The translations under genes were made by a program, and so were the position numbers. 64,000 bases of DNA from Salipiger pentaromativorans (GTDB taxonomy: Bacteria; Pseudomonadota; Alphaproteobacteria; Rhodobacterales; Rhodobacteraceae): positions 1-64,000 of the forward strand of contig NZ_JAMDHK010000005.1 in the NCBI RefSeq assembly GCF_024721115.1. The letters are read 5' to 3'. The notes under the pieces are model-generated. The model searched no databases. It was not told the origin of the DNA and saw only the letters and a program-made list of their open reading frames with translations. How positions within the stretch are numbered: position 1 is the stretch's first letter; the number at the start of each line of letters is the position of its first letter. Shown in pieces: positions 52,911 through 61,455 of this stretch.

Positions 52911-53942
52911 TCAGAGCGCGGTGGGCCAGGTATCGGCGACACGATAGCCCTGCGGCCAGGGATCCTCGGGATCGAGCATCAATTGCCGGGTGCCGGTGAT
53001 CCAGGCCCGTCCCGAAATCTCGGGGCGGATCGCGGGGCGGTCTGCCACGCGGGTCTCTTCGACGATCCGGCAGAGGAATTCCGAGCCGATGATCGACCGG
53101 CCGAGAAACGGCGCCCCGACGCCGATCTGGCCCTTCGCGTGCATCACCGCCAGACGCGCCGAAACCCCGGTGCCGCAGGGCGAGCGGTCGATCTTGCCGG
53201 GCCGGATCACCACAGCATTGGCGCCCACCGCCGGGCCGTCCCCGGTACTCACCGGCGCCGCGAACTGGCAGAACGAGATGTGATCCCAGCCGGCATTCTC
53301 GGGATGGCGAAACCCGATCTGCTCATTGGCCGCCGCCGTGATCCGGATGCCCAGATCGACGATGTCGCGCGCCTCGTCCGGCGCGATGGCAAAGCCAAGC
53401 GCCGCCGCATCCACGATGACAAAGCTGTCCCCGCCATAGGCCGTGTCGACGCGAAGCGTTCCCAGCCCTGCGACCTCGAGCGGCGCATCCAGCCGGTCGG
53501 CAAAGGAGGGCACGTTCCTGACGCGGATCCGTTCGGCCTTGCCATTGCGGCACTCCGCCTCGACCTCGATCACGCCGCCGGGCGGCTCCAGCACCAGCCG
53601 GGTGACCGGCTCGGTCATGGGAAGGATGCCGCTGTCGAGCAGCACCGTGGCAACGCAGATGGCATTCGAGCCCGACATCGGCGGCGTGTCGGCGGGCTCC
53701 ATGACGATCCAGCCCATATCGGCGCGCGGATCCTTGGGCGGGACCAGCAGGTTCACATGCCGGAACACCCCGCCGCGCGGCTCGTTCAGCACGAAGTTGC
53801 GCAGCGTTTCATCGCTGGCGATGAAGCGGGATTGCTCCCAGATCGTCTCTCCCGGCGGCGGCGCCACGCCACCGACGATGACATCGCCGACCTCGCCCTC
53901 CGCATGGCAGCCCACCACATGGATGACCTTGCTGCTGCGCAT
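52911..53942 (-). CDS. Proline racemase-family enzyme (hydroxyproline epimerase or dehydratase)
   Basis: This 343-residue member of the proline racemase superfamily starts at the ATG at 53942, overlapping the stop of the preceding reductase gene by one base. Of the two catalytic positions, the first is Ser in [10 protein letters not shown] (near 91) where classical enzymes have Cys, and the second is Cys in SPCGTG (near 255). Family knowledge: Cys/Cys enzymes are racemases or 4-hydroxyproline epimerases, and Cys/Thr enzymes are trans-3-hydroxyproline dehydratases. The Ser/Cys type is less well defined. The adjacent Ldh2-family gene could reduce pyrroline-2-carboxylate, the dehydratase product, which favours a 3-hydroxyproline role, but this is inference. 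It is the last gene of the peptide operon. Confidence 0.85.
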   Translation of the reverse strand: MRSSKVIHVVGCHAEGEVGDVIVGGVAPPPGETIWEQSRFIASDETLRNFVLNEPRGGVFRHVNLLVPPKDPRADMGWIVMEPADTPPMSGSNAICVATVLLDSGILPMTEPVTRLVLEPPGGVIEVEAECRNGKAERIRVRNVPSFADRLDAPLEVAGLGTLRVDTAYGGDSFVIVDAAALGFAIAPDEARDIVDLGIRITAAANEQIGFRHPENAGWDHISFCQFAAPVSTGDGPAVGANAVVIRPGKIDRSPCGTGVSARLAVMHAKGQIGVGAPFLGRSIIGSEFLCRIVEETRVADRPAIRPEISGRAWITGTRQLMLDPEDPWPQGYRVADTWPTAL

Positions 53943-54946
53943 CACAGATAGCCGTTGAGCATGTCGAGATCGGCCTGGCTCAGCGGCACGCCTTTCGCCG
54001 CCGACTCGGCCCGCAGGCGCTGGCGGCGGTCGCCGGGCAGGCGATCCTGCCCCGCGTCGCGCACCGTGTCCGAAAGCGCCGCAACGCGCTGCGCAAAGCC
54101 CAGATCCCCGCCCCGGTCCGGGTCCGCCACCAGCAGGAACTGTCCGGTCAGGGGGATCTTGGCGCCGGGATGCTGCGACCAGTCGACCTCGGTCGAAAAG
54201 GCGCCGCCGGTGAAGGCGGCCGAGAGGATCTCGATGGTCATCGCAATCGACGCGCCCTTGTGGCCGCCGAAGGGCAGCAGAGCCCCGCCGTTCAGGATCG
54301 CACCCGGGTCGTCGGTGGGCCGGCCCTCGGCATCGACGCCGGTGCCCGGCGCCAGCCGGTGCCCTTCGCGCGCCGCGATCTGCACATCGCCATGCGCCAG
54401 CGCGCTCGACGCCTGATCCCAGACATAGGGCGCCTGCCCCGCGCGCGGACAGGCAAAGGCCATCGGGTTGGTGCCGAACACCGGTGTCTTGCCGCCCGGC
54501 GGCACCACCACCGCCATGGAGTTGACCACGCTCAGCGCCACCAGCCCCTCTTCGGCGAAGGGTTCCACATCCGGCCAGAGCGCGCTGAAATGTTGCGAGT
54601 TGCGAATGGCGAGTACGGCCACGCCCTGCGCCTCGACGCGCGCGCGCAAGAGCGGCCGCGCCTCGTCCAGCGCAACCTGGGCAAAGCCGCCCTGCGCATC
54701 GACCCGGATCAGCGTGCCGCCATCGTCCTCGATCACCGGCAATGCCTGCGGGTTGCCCCAGCCGCTTTGCAGCGTCGAGACATAGGCCGGGATGCGGAAC
54801 ACCCCATGACTGAAGCCGCCGTCGCGCTGGCAGGTGGCGCAATTCGTCGCCAGAACCTGCGCGGTCCGCTCGGGCAGACCCTGGCCCAGAAAGATCCGCG
54901 TCAGCAGCGCCACCAGTTCGGCGAAGGGCATCCGCACCTCACTCAT
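53942..54946 (-). CDS. Ldh2-family (malate/L-lactate dehydrogenase-like) oxidoreductase
   Basis: This 334-residue protein, starting at the ATG at 54946, overlaps the amidohydrolase stop (ATGA). It has the Ldh2 fold pattern: [10 protein letters not shown] near residue 45, [14 protein letters not shown] with the conserved His near 112, and the NAD(P)-site region [11 protein letters not shown] near 156 and [11 protein letters not shown] near 222. This family includes delta-1-pyrroline-2-carboxylate/piperideine-2-carboxylate reductases and ureidoglycolate or malate dehydrogenases. Its coupling to a proline racemase-family gene supports a cyclic imino acid reductase, converting pyrroline-2-carboxylate to proline. 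Confidence 0.85.
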   Translation of the reverse strand: MSEVRMPFAELVALLTRIFLGQGLPERTAQVLATNCATCQRDGGFSHGVFRIPAYVSTLQSGWGNPQALPVIEDDGGTLIRVDAQGGFAQVALDEARPLLRARVEAQGVAVLAIRNSQHFSALWPDVEPFAEEGLVALSVVNSMAVVVPPGGKTPVFGTNPMAFACPRAGQAPYVWDQASSALAHGDVQIAAREGHRLAPGTGVDAEGRPTDDPGAILNGGALLPFGGHKGASIAMTIEILSAAFTGGAFSTEVDWSQHPGAKIPLTGQFLLVADPDRGGDLGFAQRVAALSDTVRDAGQDRLPGDRRQRLRAESAAKGVPLSQADLDMLNGYL

Positions 54947-56118
54947 GCCGCCGCCCCCAGCTCGCGCGCGACCAGCGTCACCCAATAGCGCATGCCCGGC
55001 AGGATCGCGTCGTCGTTGAAGTTATAGGCCGGGTTGTGCAGCTCGGCGGACTCGCCGTTGCCGAACCAGACCATCGCCCCCGGGCGCTGTTCCAGCATGT
55101 AGGAGAAATCCTCCGATCCCATCTGCCGGTCGCAGGCTGTCTCGACCTGCGCCGCGCCGGCCACGGCCTGCGCGGCCTCGACCGCAAGCGCGGTCTTGCC
55201 CGGATCGTTCACCGTCACCGGATAGCCCGGCCGCCAGTCGAGCTCTGCCTCGCAGGAAAACTGCTCTGCGCCGGATTTGAGAATCCGCCGCAGATGCGCC
55301 TCGATGGCCTTGCGCGTCTCGTTGTTCATGGTGCGGATGGTGCCGCCGAAGACCGCGCTATCGGGGATCACGTTGAGCGCCCCCGCCGACCCCGCGTCGA
55401 GATAGGTGATCGAGACCACGACCTGGTCGAACGGGTCGGAAAAACGCGACACCAGCGTCTGGCAGGCGGCGATCAGATGGCTTGCCGCAACCACCGGGTC
55501 GATGGATTTGGTCGGCGCCGAGGCATGACCGCCCCGTCCCGACACCGTCACGACAAAGCGGTCGCCGCCGGCCAGAAGCGCCCCGGGACGCGTGGCAAAG
55601 GCCCCCACGGGCAGGCCGGGCTGGTTGTGCATGGCATAGACGCTTTCGATCCCGAAGCGTTCGAGCAGCCCTTCCTCGATCATCGCGCGCGCGCCGGCGC
55701 CGCCCTCTTCCGCCGGCTGGAAGATCAGCGCCACCGTGCCGGCGAAATCGCGGGTCGCGGCAAGGTGCTGCGCCGCGCCCAGCAGGGTCGCGGTATGGCC
55801 GTCGTGACCGCAGGCATGCATCATGCCCGGCACCTTGGACGCATAGGGCAGGTTGGTCTTTTCATCCATCGGCAGCGCGTCCATGTCGGCGCGCAGCCCG
55901 ATCACCGGGCCGGCGCCCTTCGCCCCCCGGATCAGCCCGACAACCCCTGTCCCGGCAATGCCCGTCGCCACCTCGTCCACGCCAAACGCCCGGAGCTTCC
56001 CGGCCACGAAGGCAGAGGTCTTCGGCAGATCGTAGAGCAGTTCGGGCTGTTCGTGCAGCGCCCGCCGCCAGCCTGTGGCGTCCTGGGCGATGCGGGTGAG
56101 GTCGTCGGCGGCGGTCAA
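54943..56118 (-). CDS. M20-family amidohydrolase (hippurate hydrolase type)
   Basis: This 391-residue metal-dependent amidohydrolase has metal ligands in MHACGHDGHTATLLG near residue 101, the Glu pair in PAEEGGAGA near 139 and the conserved DMDALPMDE near 79. The dimerisation domain lies at about 185-300. Such enzymes remove N-acyl groups from amino acids or cleave small peptides. It overlaps the ATPase gene dppF-like by 4 bp and the reductase by 4 bp, so it is an integral part of the peptide-uptake operon and probably acts on the imported compound. Confidence 0.92.
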   Translation of the reverse strand: MTAADDLTRIAQDATGWRRALHEQPELLYDLPKTSAFVAGKLRAFGVDEVATGIAGTGVVGLIRGAKGAGPVIGLRADMDALPMDEKTNLPYASKVPGMMHACGHDGHTATLLGAAQHLAATRDFAGTVALIFQPAEEGGAGARAMIEEGLLERFGIESVYAMHNQPGLPVGAFATRPGALLAGGDRFVVTVSGRGGHASAPTKSIDPVVAASHLIAACQTLVSRFSDPFDQVVVSITYLDAGSAGALNVIPDSAVFGGTIRTMNNETRKAIEAHLRRILKSGAEQFSCEAELDWRPGYPVTVNDPGKTALAVEAAQAVAGAAQVETACDRQMGSEDFSYMLEQRPGAMVWFGNGESAELHNPAYNFNDDAILPGMRYWVTLVARELGAAA

Positions 56119-56957
56119 GCGATTTCTCCTGTGGTCTGCGCCCGGCGAAAGGGCGAAAGGTCCGGATCCGGGTCGGGCATCGCATCGAGCAACATGCGCG
56201 TATAGTCGTTCTGCGGGCTGTCGAAGATGCGTTCGACAGGCCCCTGTTCGACCAGCTTGCCCCGCCAGATCACCGCGACATCGTCGCAGACATAGCGGAC
56301 GACGCCAAGGTCGTGGCTGATAAAGAAATAGGTCAGCCCCAGCTCGTCCTGCAAGCGATGCAGCAGGTTCAGCACATCCGCCTGAACCGACACGTCCAGC
56401 GCCGAGGTCGGCTCGTCGAGGATCAGGAATTCGGGCTTTGCCGCCAGGGCACGGGCGATCCCGATGCGCTGGCGCTGACCGCCGGAAAACTCGTGGGGAT
56501 AGCGGAACAGATGTTCGGAGCGCAGCCCCACCTGGAGCAGCAGTTCGAGCACGCGCTCGGTGCGCTGGCGGGCGGAAAGCGGCATGGTGTCGGCATGGAT
56601 CACCATCGGTTCCGCGATAATGTCATGGATCGTCATGCGCGGATCGAGCGAGGCGTAGGGATCCTGAAACACGATCTGCAAGCGCGAGCGCAGGCGCCGC
56701 ATCGCCTGCGGCGGAAGCTGGTGAAGATCGGTGCCGTCGAACCAGATCTTGCCCGCGCTCAGCGTTTCGAGCCGCAGGATGCAGCGGGTGAGCGTGGTCT
56801 TGCCCGATCCGGATTCGCCCACCAGCCCAAAGCTCGCGCCCCGAGGGATCGACAGGCTCACGTCATCAAGCGCGCGAAACCCCTCGGCCCGGCCGAACAG
56901 CCCCTGGCGGGCGCCGGGAAACACCTTCGAAACGTTCTCGATCCGCAGAAAGCTCAT
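56115..56957 (-). CDS. Peptide-type ABC importer ATPase 2 (DppF/OppF-like)
   Basis: This 280-residue ATPase has Walker A GESGSGKTTLTR near residue 50, signature FSGGQRQRIGIARAL near 158, Walker B FLILDEPTSALD near 178 and FISHDLGVV near 212. The C-terminal oligopeptide-transporter domain is short (DSPQNDYTRMLLDAMP near 253), with the conserved motif of this family. It overlaps both neighbours by 4 bp and works with the DppD-like ATPase encoded upstream. Confidence 0.93.
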   Translation of the reverse strand: MSFLRIENVSKVFPGARQGLFGRAEGFRALDDVSLSIPRGASFGLVGESGSGKTTLTRCILRLETLSAGKIWFDGTDLHQLPPQAMRRLRSRLQIVFQDPYASLDPRMTIHDIIAEPMVIHADTMPLSARQRTERVLELLLQVGLRSEHLFRYPHEFSGGQRQRIGIARALAAKPEFLILDEPTSALDVSVQADVLNLLHRLQDELGLTYFFISHDLGVVRYVCDDVAVIWRGKLVEQGPVERIFDSPQNDYTRMLLDAMPDPDPDLSPFRRAQTTGEIA

Positions 56958-57841
56958 TCCGCCGCCTCCATGTCGATGCCGCCGAGACCGCGCAGCTCTC
57001 CGCGTTTGGTATGGGCGCGCGGCACCGCATCGAGCAGAGCTTTGGTATAGGCGTGGGAGGGATGTTTCAGCACCGCGCGCACCGGCCCTTTCTCGAGGAT
57101 GCGGCCCCGGAACATCACCGCGACATGGGTGCAGATCTGCGCCACCACCCCAAGGTTGTGGGTGATCAGCAGCACGCCGATGTCGCGCTCGTGCACCAGC
57201 GCGTGCATCAGCCGCAGGATCTGGGCCTGTACCGATACGTCGAGCGCGGTGGTCGGTTCGTCGGCGATCAGCAGATCGGGCTTGCCGATCATCGCCATGG
57301 CGATCAGCACCCGCTGCTTCATCCCGCCCGACAGCTCGTGCGGGTAGGAGCGGATACGCTCGGCGGGGTTGGTGATGCCCACATGGTCCAGCATCTCGAC
57401 CGCGCGTGCCTTCGCCGCGGCCTTCAGCGCGCGCGCCGAGGCCCCGGGCGCGAGCCCGAGCACCGAAGGATCGGCGCGGCCGGCATGCAGCGCGACATCG
57501 ACAAGCTGGGTGCCGACGCGGAACGCCGGATTGAGGTTGGTCGTCGGGTCCTGAAAGATCATCCCGATCCGCCGCCCGCGCAGCCGGCGCATGGCGGGCT
57601 CGTCCGCCTGCAACAGATCCTGCCCCTCGAAGCGGATGGCGCCCGAGGTATAACGCCCCGGCGGCGACGGGATCAGCCGCGAGACCGACAGGCCGGTCAG
57701 CGACTTGCCCGAGCCGGTCTCGCCCACCATGCCCCAGATCTCGCCGCGTTCGATGGTCAGGTCGATGCCGTGCAGGATCTGCGTCTCGCCCTCGAAGCTG
57801 GTCATCGCCAGGCCGAGATTCTCGATGTCGAGCAGTGCCAT
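56954..57841 (-). CDS. Peptide-type ABC importer ATPase 1 (DppD/OppD-like)
   Basis: This 295-residue ATPase starts at the ATG at 57841. Walker A GETGSGKS is near residue 38, followed by [12 protein letters not shown] near 96, signature LSGGMKQR near 166, Walker [13 protein letters not shown] near 186 and [11 protein letters not shown] near 220. It lacks the full C-terminal Cys-rich extension that carries an iron-sulfur cluster in some OppD-type proteins. It follows the second permease by 10 bp and overlaps the other ATPase by 4 bp. Confidence 0.93.
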   Translation of the reverse strand: MALLDIENLGLAMTSFEGETQILHGIDLTIERGEIWGMVGETGSGKSLTGLSVSRLIPSPPGRYTSGAIRFEGQDLLQADEPAMRRLRGRRIGMIFQDPTTNLNPAFRVGTQLVDVALHAGRADPSVLGLAPGASARALKAAAKARAVEMLDHVGITNPAERIRSYPHELSGGMKQRVLIAMAMIGKPDLLIADEPTTALDVSVQAQILRLMHALVHERDIGVLLITHNLGVVAQICTHVAVMFRGRILEKGPVRAVLKHPSHAYTKALLDAVPRAHTKRGELRGLGGIDMEAAE

Positions 57842-57851
57842 GATCCCCTCC

Positions 57852-58754
57852 CTACCGGCGCGCCTTGGGGTCGAGCACGTCGCGCAGCCCGTCGCCCAGC
57901 AGGTTGAAGGCCAGCACGGCCAGAAAGATCGCGGTGCCCGGCGCCACGGCGGTCCACCAGTAATCGGGCATATAGGCCCGCGCACCGGACAGCAGCGTGC
58001 CCCATTCGGGGGTCGGCGGCTTGACCCCGATGCCGACAAAGCCGAGCGACGCCACCGTGAGAATGGCAAAGCCCATGTCGAGCGAGGCTTTGACCACCAG
58101 CGGCGAAACGATGTTGGGCAGGATATGCAGCCCCAGGATGCGCGGCCAGCCGGCCCCCAACGCCACCGAGGCGACAACGAACTGCTCTTGCTTCTTCACC
58201 AGAACCTCGCCGCGCACGAGCCGGGCATAGGCCGGCCACCATGTCACGGTGATCGCGATGATCATGTTCCACACACCGGTGCCCAGCGCCGCCGCCACCG
58301 CCATGGCAAGGATCAGGCTCGGGATGGTCAGCAGCAGATCGGTGAACCGCATCAGGATCTCGTCGATCCAGCCGCCGAAATACCCCGCGATGGCGCCCAC
58401 CAGCGTGCCGATGACGATTGCCAGCGCGATCACCACCATGGCCGAGAACAGCGAGACCCGTGCGCCCACCAGCACCAGCGAGAACACGTCCTGCCCCAGC
58501 TCGTTGGTGCCGAACCAGGCCGCAGCGGAAGGCGGCTGAAAGCGAAAGCCGGTATTGGTGGTGCCGGCCACATGATCGGGATGCGGCACGATCCAGGGCG
58601 CGATCACCGCAAGCACGATCAGCGTCACGACGATGGCCAGCCCGATGAGCGACAGCCAGCTCTGGCGGAAGCGATAGAAGGCGCGGGCCCAGTTTTCCGC
58701 CCGGGCGGAGCGGTCGCGTTTGGGAACCGCGGTGGTCTGGGTCAGATCGCTCAT
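57852..58754 (-). CDS. Peptide-type ABC importer permease 2 (DppC/OppC-like)
   Basis: This 300-residue permease starts at the ATG at 58754, overlapping the end of the first permease. It has the OppC_N cytosolic stretch and first helix at about residues 33-55, a periplasmic loop with WFGTNELGQDVFS near 85 (typical of DppC), and a five-helix permease domain from about 95. The EAA loop VVASVALGAGWPRILGLHIL is near 195. Confidence 0.92.
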   Translation of the reverse strand: MSDLTQTTAVPKRDRSARAENWARAFYRFRQSWLSLIGLAIVVTLIVLAVIAPWIVPHPDHVAGTTNTGFRFQPPSAAAWFGTNELGQDVFSLVLVGARVSLFSAMVVIALAIVIGTLVGAIAGYFGGWIDEILMRFTDLLLTIPSLILAMAVAAALGTGVWNMIIAITVTWWPAYARLVRGEVLVKKQEQFVVASVALGAGWPRILGLHILPNIVSPLVVKASLDMGFAILTVASLGFVGIGVKPPTPEWGTLLSGARAYMPDYWWTAVAPGTAIFLAVLAFNLLGDGLRDVLDPKARR

Positions 58755-59758
58755 GAGTAGCGCACCTTGGGATTGAAGACGCCATAGAGCAGATCGACCA
58801 GCAGCATGGTCACGAGATAGATCATCGCGATGACCATGGTCACGCCGATCACCGGCATGAAATCCTGCGTCAGAATGGCCTGTGTCGCATAGAGCCCGAG
58901 GCCCGGCCAGTCGAACACGGTTTCGACCAGCACCGTGCCGCCCAGCAGCCACGAGACGTAAAGCCCGATGATGGTGAGTGTCGAGGTCATGGCGTTCTTG
59001 AGCACGTATTTGAACAGGATGAGCCGGCTCGACAGGCCGAGCGCGCGTTCGGTCAGCACATAATCCTGTTGCAGCACCTCGATGGTCGAGGCACGCATCA
59101 TGCGCATGATCGTCGCCAGCGGCGACAGCGACATGGCAAAGGCCGGCATCGCCAGATGCGCAAGCGCAAGGCGAAGGCCCTCCCAGTCTCCGGAGAGCAC
59201 CGCATCGACGGTATAGAACCCGGTGACATGCTCGGGCGGGAACCCGATCAGCGGAAAGCGCCCCGCCAGCGGCAGCCAGCCCAGCCAGGCCGCGAAACCC
59301 AGTTGCAGCAGCAGCCCGAGGAAAAAGCGCGGCATGGCGATGCCGCCCAGCGCCACGGTGCGGGTCACGTAATCCAGCACGCCGTTGCGGTAGACCGCGG
59401 TCAGCAGCCCCAGCGGGATGCCGAGGACGATGGCAATCACCAGCGCCGCGATGACCAGTTCCAGCGTCGCGGGCAGATAGGTCATGAGGTCTTCGAAGAC
59501 CGGGCGGCGGGTAAAGACCGACTGTCCCCAGTCGCCTTGAACCAGACCGGTGAGATAGGTCCAGTATTGCATGGGCAACGACTGATCGAGCCCGAATTCC
59601 GCGCGCAGGCGTTCGATGAGTTCGGGCGTGGCATTGGGACCGGCGGCCAGCCCCACCGGATCGCCGGGCAGCAGCCGGGCGACCACGAAAAGCAGCAGCG
59701 ACAACCCCAGAAGCATGGGCACCAGCATTGCCACGCGGCGGATAAAGTAGAAAAGCAT
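58751..59758 (-). CDS. Peptide-type ABC importer permease 1 (DppB/OppB-like)
   Basis: This 335-residue permease starts at the ATG at 59758, which places MLFYFIRRVAMLVPMLLGLS at the N terminus as in DppB proteins. The open frame extends upstream through non-coding DNA. The periplasmic loop has LRAEFGLDQSLPMQYW near 51, and the permease domain follows from about 95 with the EAA loop TERALGLSSRLILFKYVLKN near 225. It lies 58 bp after the binding protein gene. Confidence 0.92.
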   Translation of the reverse strand: MLFYFIRRVAMLVPMLLGLSLLLFVVARLLPGDPVGLAAGPNATPELIERLRAEFGLDQSLPMQYWTYLTGLVQGDWGQSVFTRRPVFEDLMTYLPATLELVIAALVIAIVLGIPLGLLTAVYRNGVLDYVTRTVALGGIAMPRFFLGLLLQLGFAAWLGWLPLAGRFPLIGFPPEHVTGFYTVDAVLSGDWEGLRLALAHLAMPAFAMSLSPLATIMRMMRASTIEVLQQDYVLTERALGLSSRLILFKYVLKNAMTSTLTIIGLYVSWLLGGTVLVETVFDWPGLGLYATQAILTQDFMPVIGVTMVIAMIYLVTMLLVDLLYGVFNPKVRYS

Positions 59759-59816
59759 GACCCCTCGCGGATGTCCCGGACGGCGGGCGCGGCAGATCCG
59801 CACCCGCCCCGATGTC

Positions 59817-61376
59817 TTAGCCGAGCGACAGCGGCCAGATCTCCATGGTGTTGGCAGAGACCGGGCAGAACTCGTAGCCTTCGACATTGTCGCGCATGGC
59901 GAACTTGCGCAACTCCATGACGCCGAACACATCCGGCGCGTCGTCGATCACCAGCTCCTGGAAGCTGCGATAAAGCGCCTTGCGCGCCTCCGGATCGACC
60001 TCGGACCGCGCCGCCTCGATCACCGCATCCACCTCGGGATTCGCATAGGTCGGGTTCTGCCACTGACCGTTGCGCGAGCTGTGATAGGCGGCAAAGGCGG
60101 TGTTGTCCGGGTCGCCGTAGTTGGGCGACTGGAAGATCGAGAAGAAATCGGTCGTGGTCTCGGGCGATTTCACCATCGCCACCACATCGGGCCAGACCAT
60201 GGCGCGGATGTCCACCTCGATGTTCAGCGGCTTGAGCGATTCCAGCATGATCAGCGCCCAGCGACGCTGGTTCTCGTAGCCGGAGGCGTGGTGCATCGAC
60301 AGCGTCAGCCCGCCCTCGGGATAGGCCGACTGCGCAAGATATTCCTTGGCCTTGTCCAGATCCTGCCGGTAGACGGGCAGATCGCCGGCATGGCCGAACA
60401 TGCCCTGCGGCAGCGGGCCGTGCATCAGTTCGGCCGGGCCCGAGCTTTCCAGCATCGCCTGGTAGTTATAGGCATAGGACACCGCCTTGCGCAGATTCTT
60501 GTCCATCAGCGGCCCGTGCGCGGTGTTCATCTTGATGGTGAAGCTGCGGTAATCCGGCTCCATGATGCGCACCACATTGGGCGTGTCCTTGATCGCCTCC
60601 ATATCCTCGGCGAACATGTCCAGCGCGATATGGATCTCGCCCCGGCCCAGCATCAGCCGCGCGGTCGAGCTTTCGCGCACGATCTTCCAGATCGCCGCAT
60701 CCAGGTTGCCGCCCTGATGCCAGTCGTCCTCGACGCGCATCAGCTCGTAGCGGTCGCCGGGCAGCACCCGCCCCATCTTGAAGGCGCCGGACCCCGCGAT
60801 GTTGCTCATCAGGTAGGACTGACCGTCGTCGCTGCCCAGATTGGCTTCGACCTCGGCGGCATTGACGACGAACATCCAGGGCAGCACCGAGAGCAGCGGC
60901 GCGAAGGGTTTGCGCAGCGTCATCACAACGGTGCCCTCGCCATCGGCAGCGACGCTCTCTTCGTCGAGAATCCCGCTGAGCATCCAGGCCGGACCCTGCT
61001 TGAGCCGCAGCAGGCGGGCGAAGCTGTAGGCCACATCCCTGGCGGTGACCGGGGTGCCGTCGTGGAATTTCGCGGCAGGGTCCAGCTCGAAGGTGTAGGT
61101 CAGCCCGTCTTCGGACTGCGCCCAGCTTTTCGCCAGACCCGGCGTCGGGGTCGGCGGCGTGCCCACGACGCGCACGAGCGGATCATAGGTATTGCGGAAC
61201 AGCCATTGCGGCGCATAGCCGGTGGCGGTGTGCGGGTCGAAATTCGGGATGTCCACGGTGCTTGCAAGCACGAGGATGTTCCGCCCGGCGGCGCGCACGG
61301 GCATCGGCAGCGCACCGCCGAAGGCCGCCGCCGCGAGGCCGCCCTGAAGGAATTGCCGCTTGTTCAGTTTCAACAT
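59817..61376 (-). CDS. Peptide-type ABC importer substrate-binding protein (DppA/OppA family)
   Basis: This 519-residue family 5 extracellular solute-binding protein has an N terminus of LNKRQFLQGGLAAAAFGGAL, a Tat-like signal with only one Arg and a Lys before it, cleaved near residue 29. NFDPHTATGYAPQWLFRNTYDP near 45 is the standard family start. Such proteins bind di- or oligopeptides, but some bind other solutes such as opines or nickel. It is the second gene of the operon, 79 bp after the hydantoinase gene, so cyclic or modified peptides are reasonable ligands. Confidence 0.9.
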   Translation of the reverse strand: MLKLNKRQFLQGGLAAAAFGGALPMPVRAAGRNILVLASTVDIPNFDPHTATGYAPQWLFRNTYDPLVRVVGTPPTPTPGLAKSWAQSEDGLTYTFELDPAAKFHDGTPVTARDVAYSFARLLRLKQGPAWMLSGILDEESVAADGEGTVVMTLRKPFAPLLSVLPWMFVVNAAEVEANLGSDDGQSYLMSNIAGSGAFKMGRVLPGDRYELMRVEDDWHQGGNLDAAIWKIVRESSTARLMLGRGEIHIALDMFAEDMEAIKDTPNVVRIMEPDYRSFTIKMNTAHGPLMDKNLRKAVSYAYNYQAMLESSGPAELMHGPLPQGMFGHAGDLPVYRQDLDKAKEYLAQSAYPEGGLTLSMHHASGYENQRRWALIMLESLKPLNIEVDIRAMVWPDVVAMVKSPETTTDFFSIFQSPNYGDPDNTAFAAYHSSRNGQWQNPTYANPEVDAVIEAARSEVDPEARKALYRSFQELVIDDAPDVFGVMELRKFAMRDNVEGYEFCPVSANTMEIWPLSLG

Positions 61377-61455
61377 GTTGGTCTCCCTTGCTGGATCTTT
61401 GTGGTTTTTATTCTGGGCCCGGGCCCGCCCTTGCAGACAGGCCCGGGGAAACGGA

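Noticed and set aside
52901-52912. 12-bp palindrome between the adaptor gene and the proline racemase-family gene as a terminator
   Set aside because: The repeat is fully self-complementary with no loop and no T tract, so it cannot form a useful terminator hairpin.
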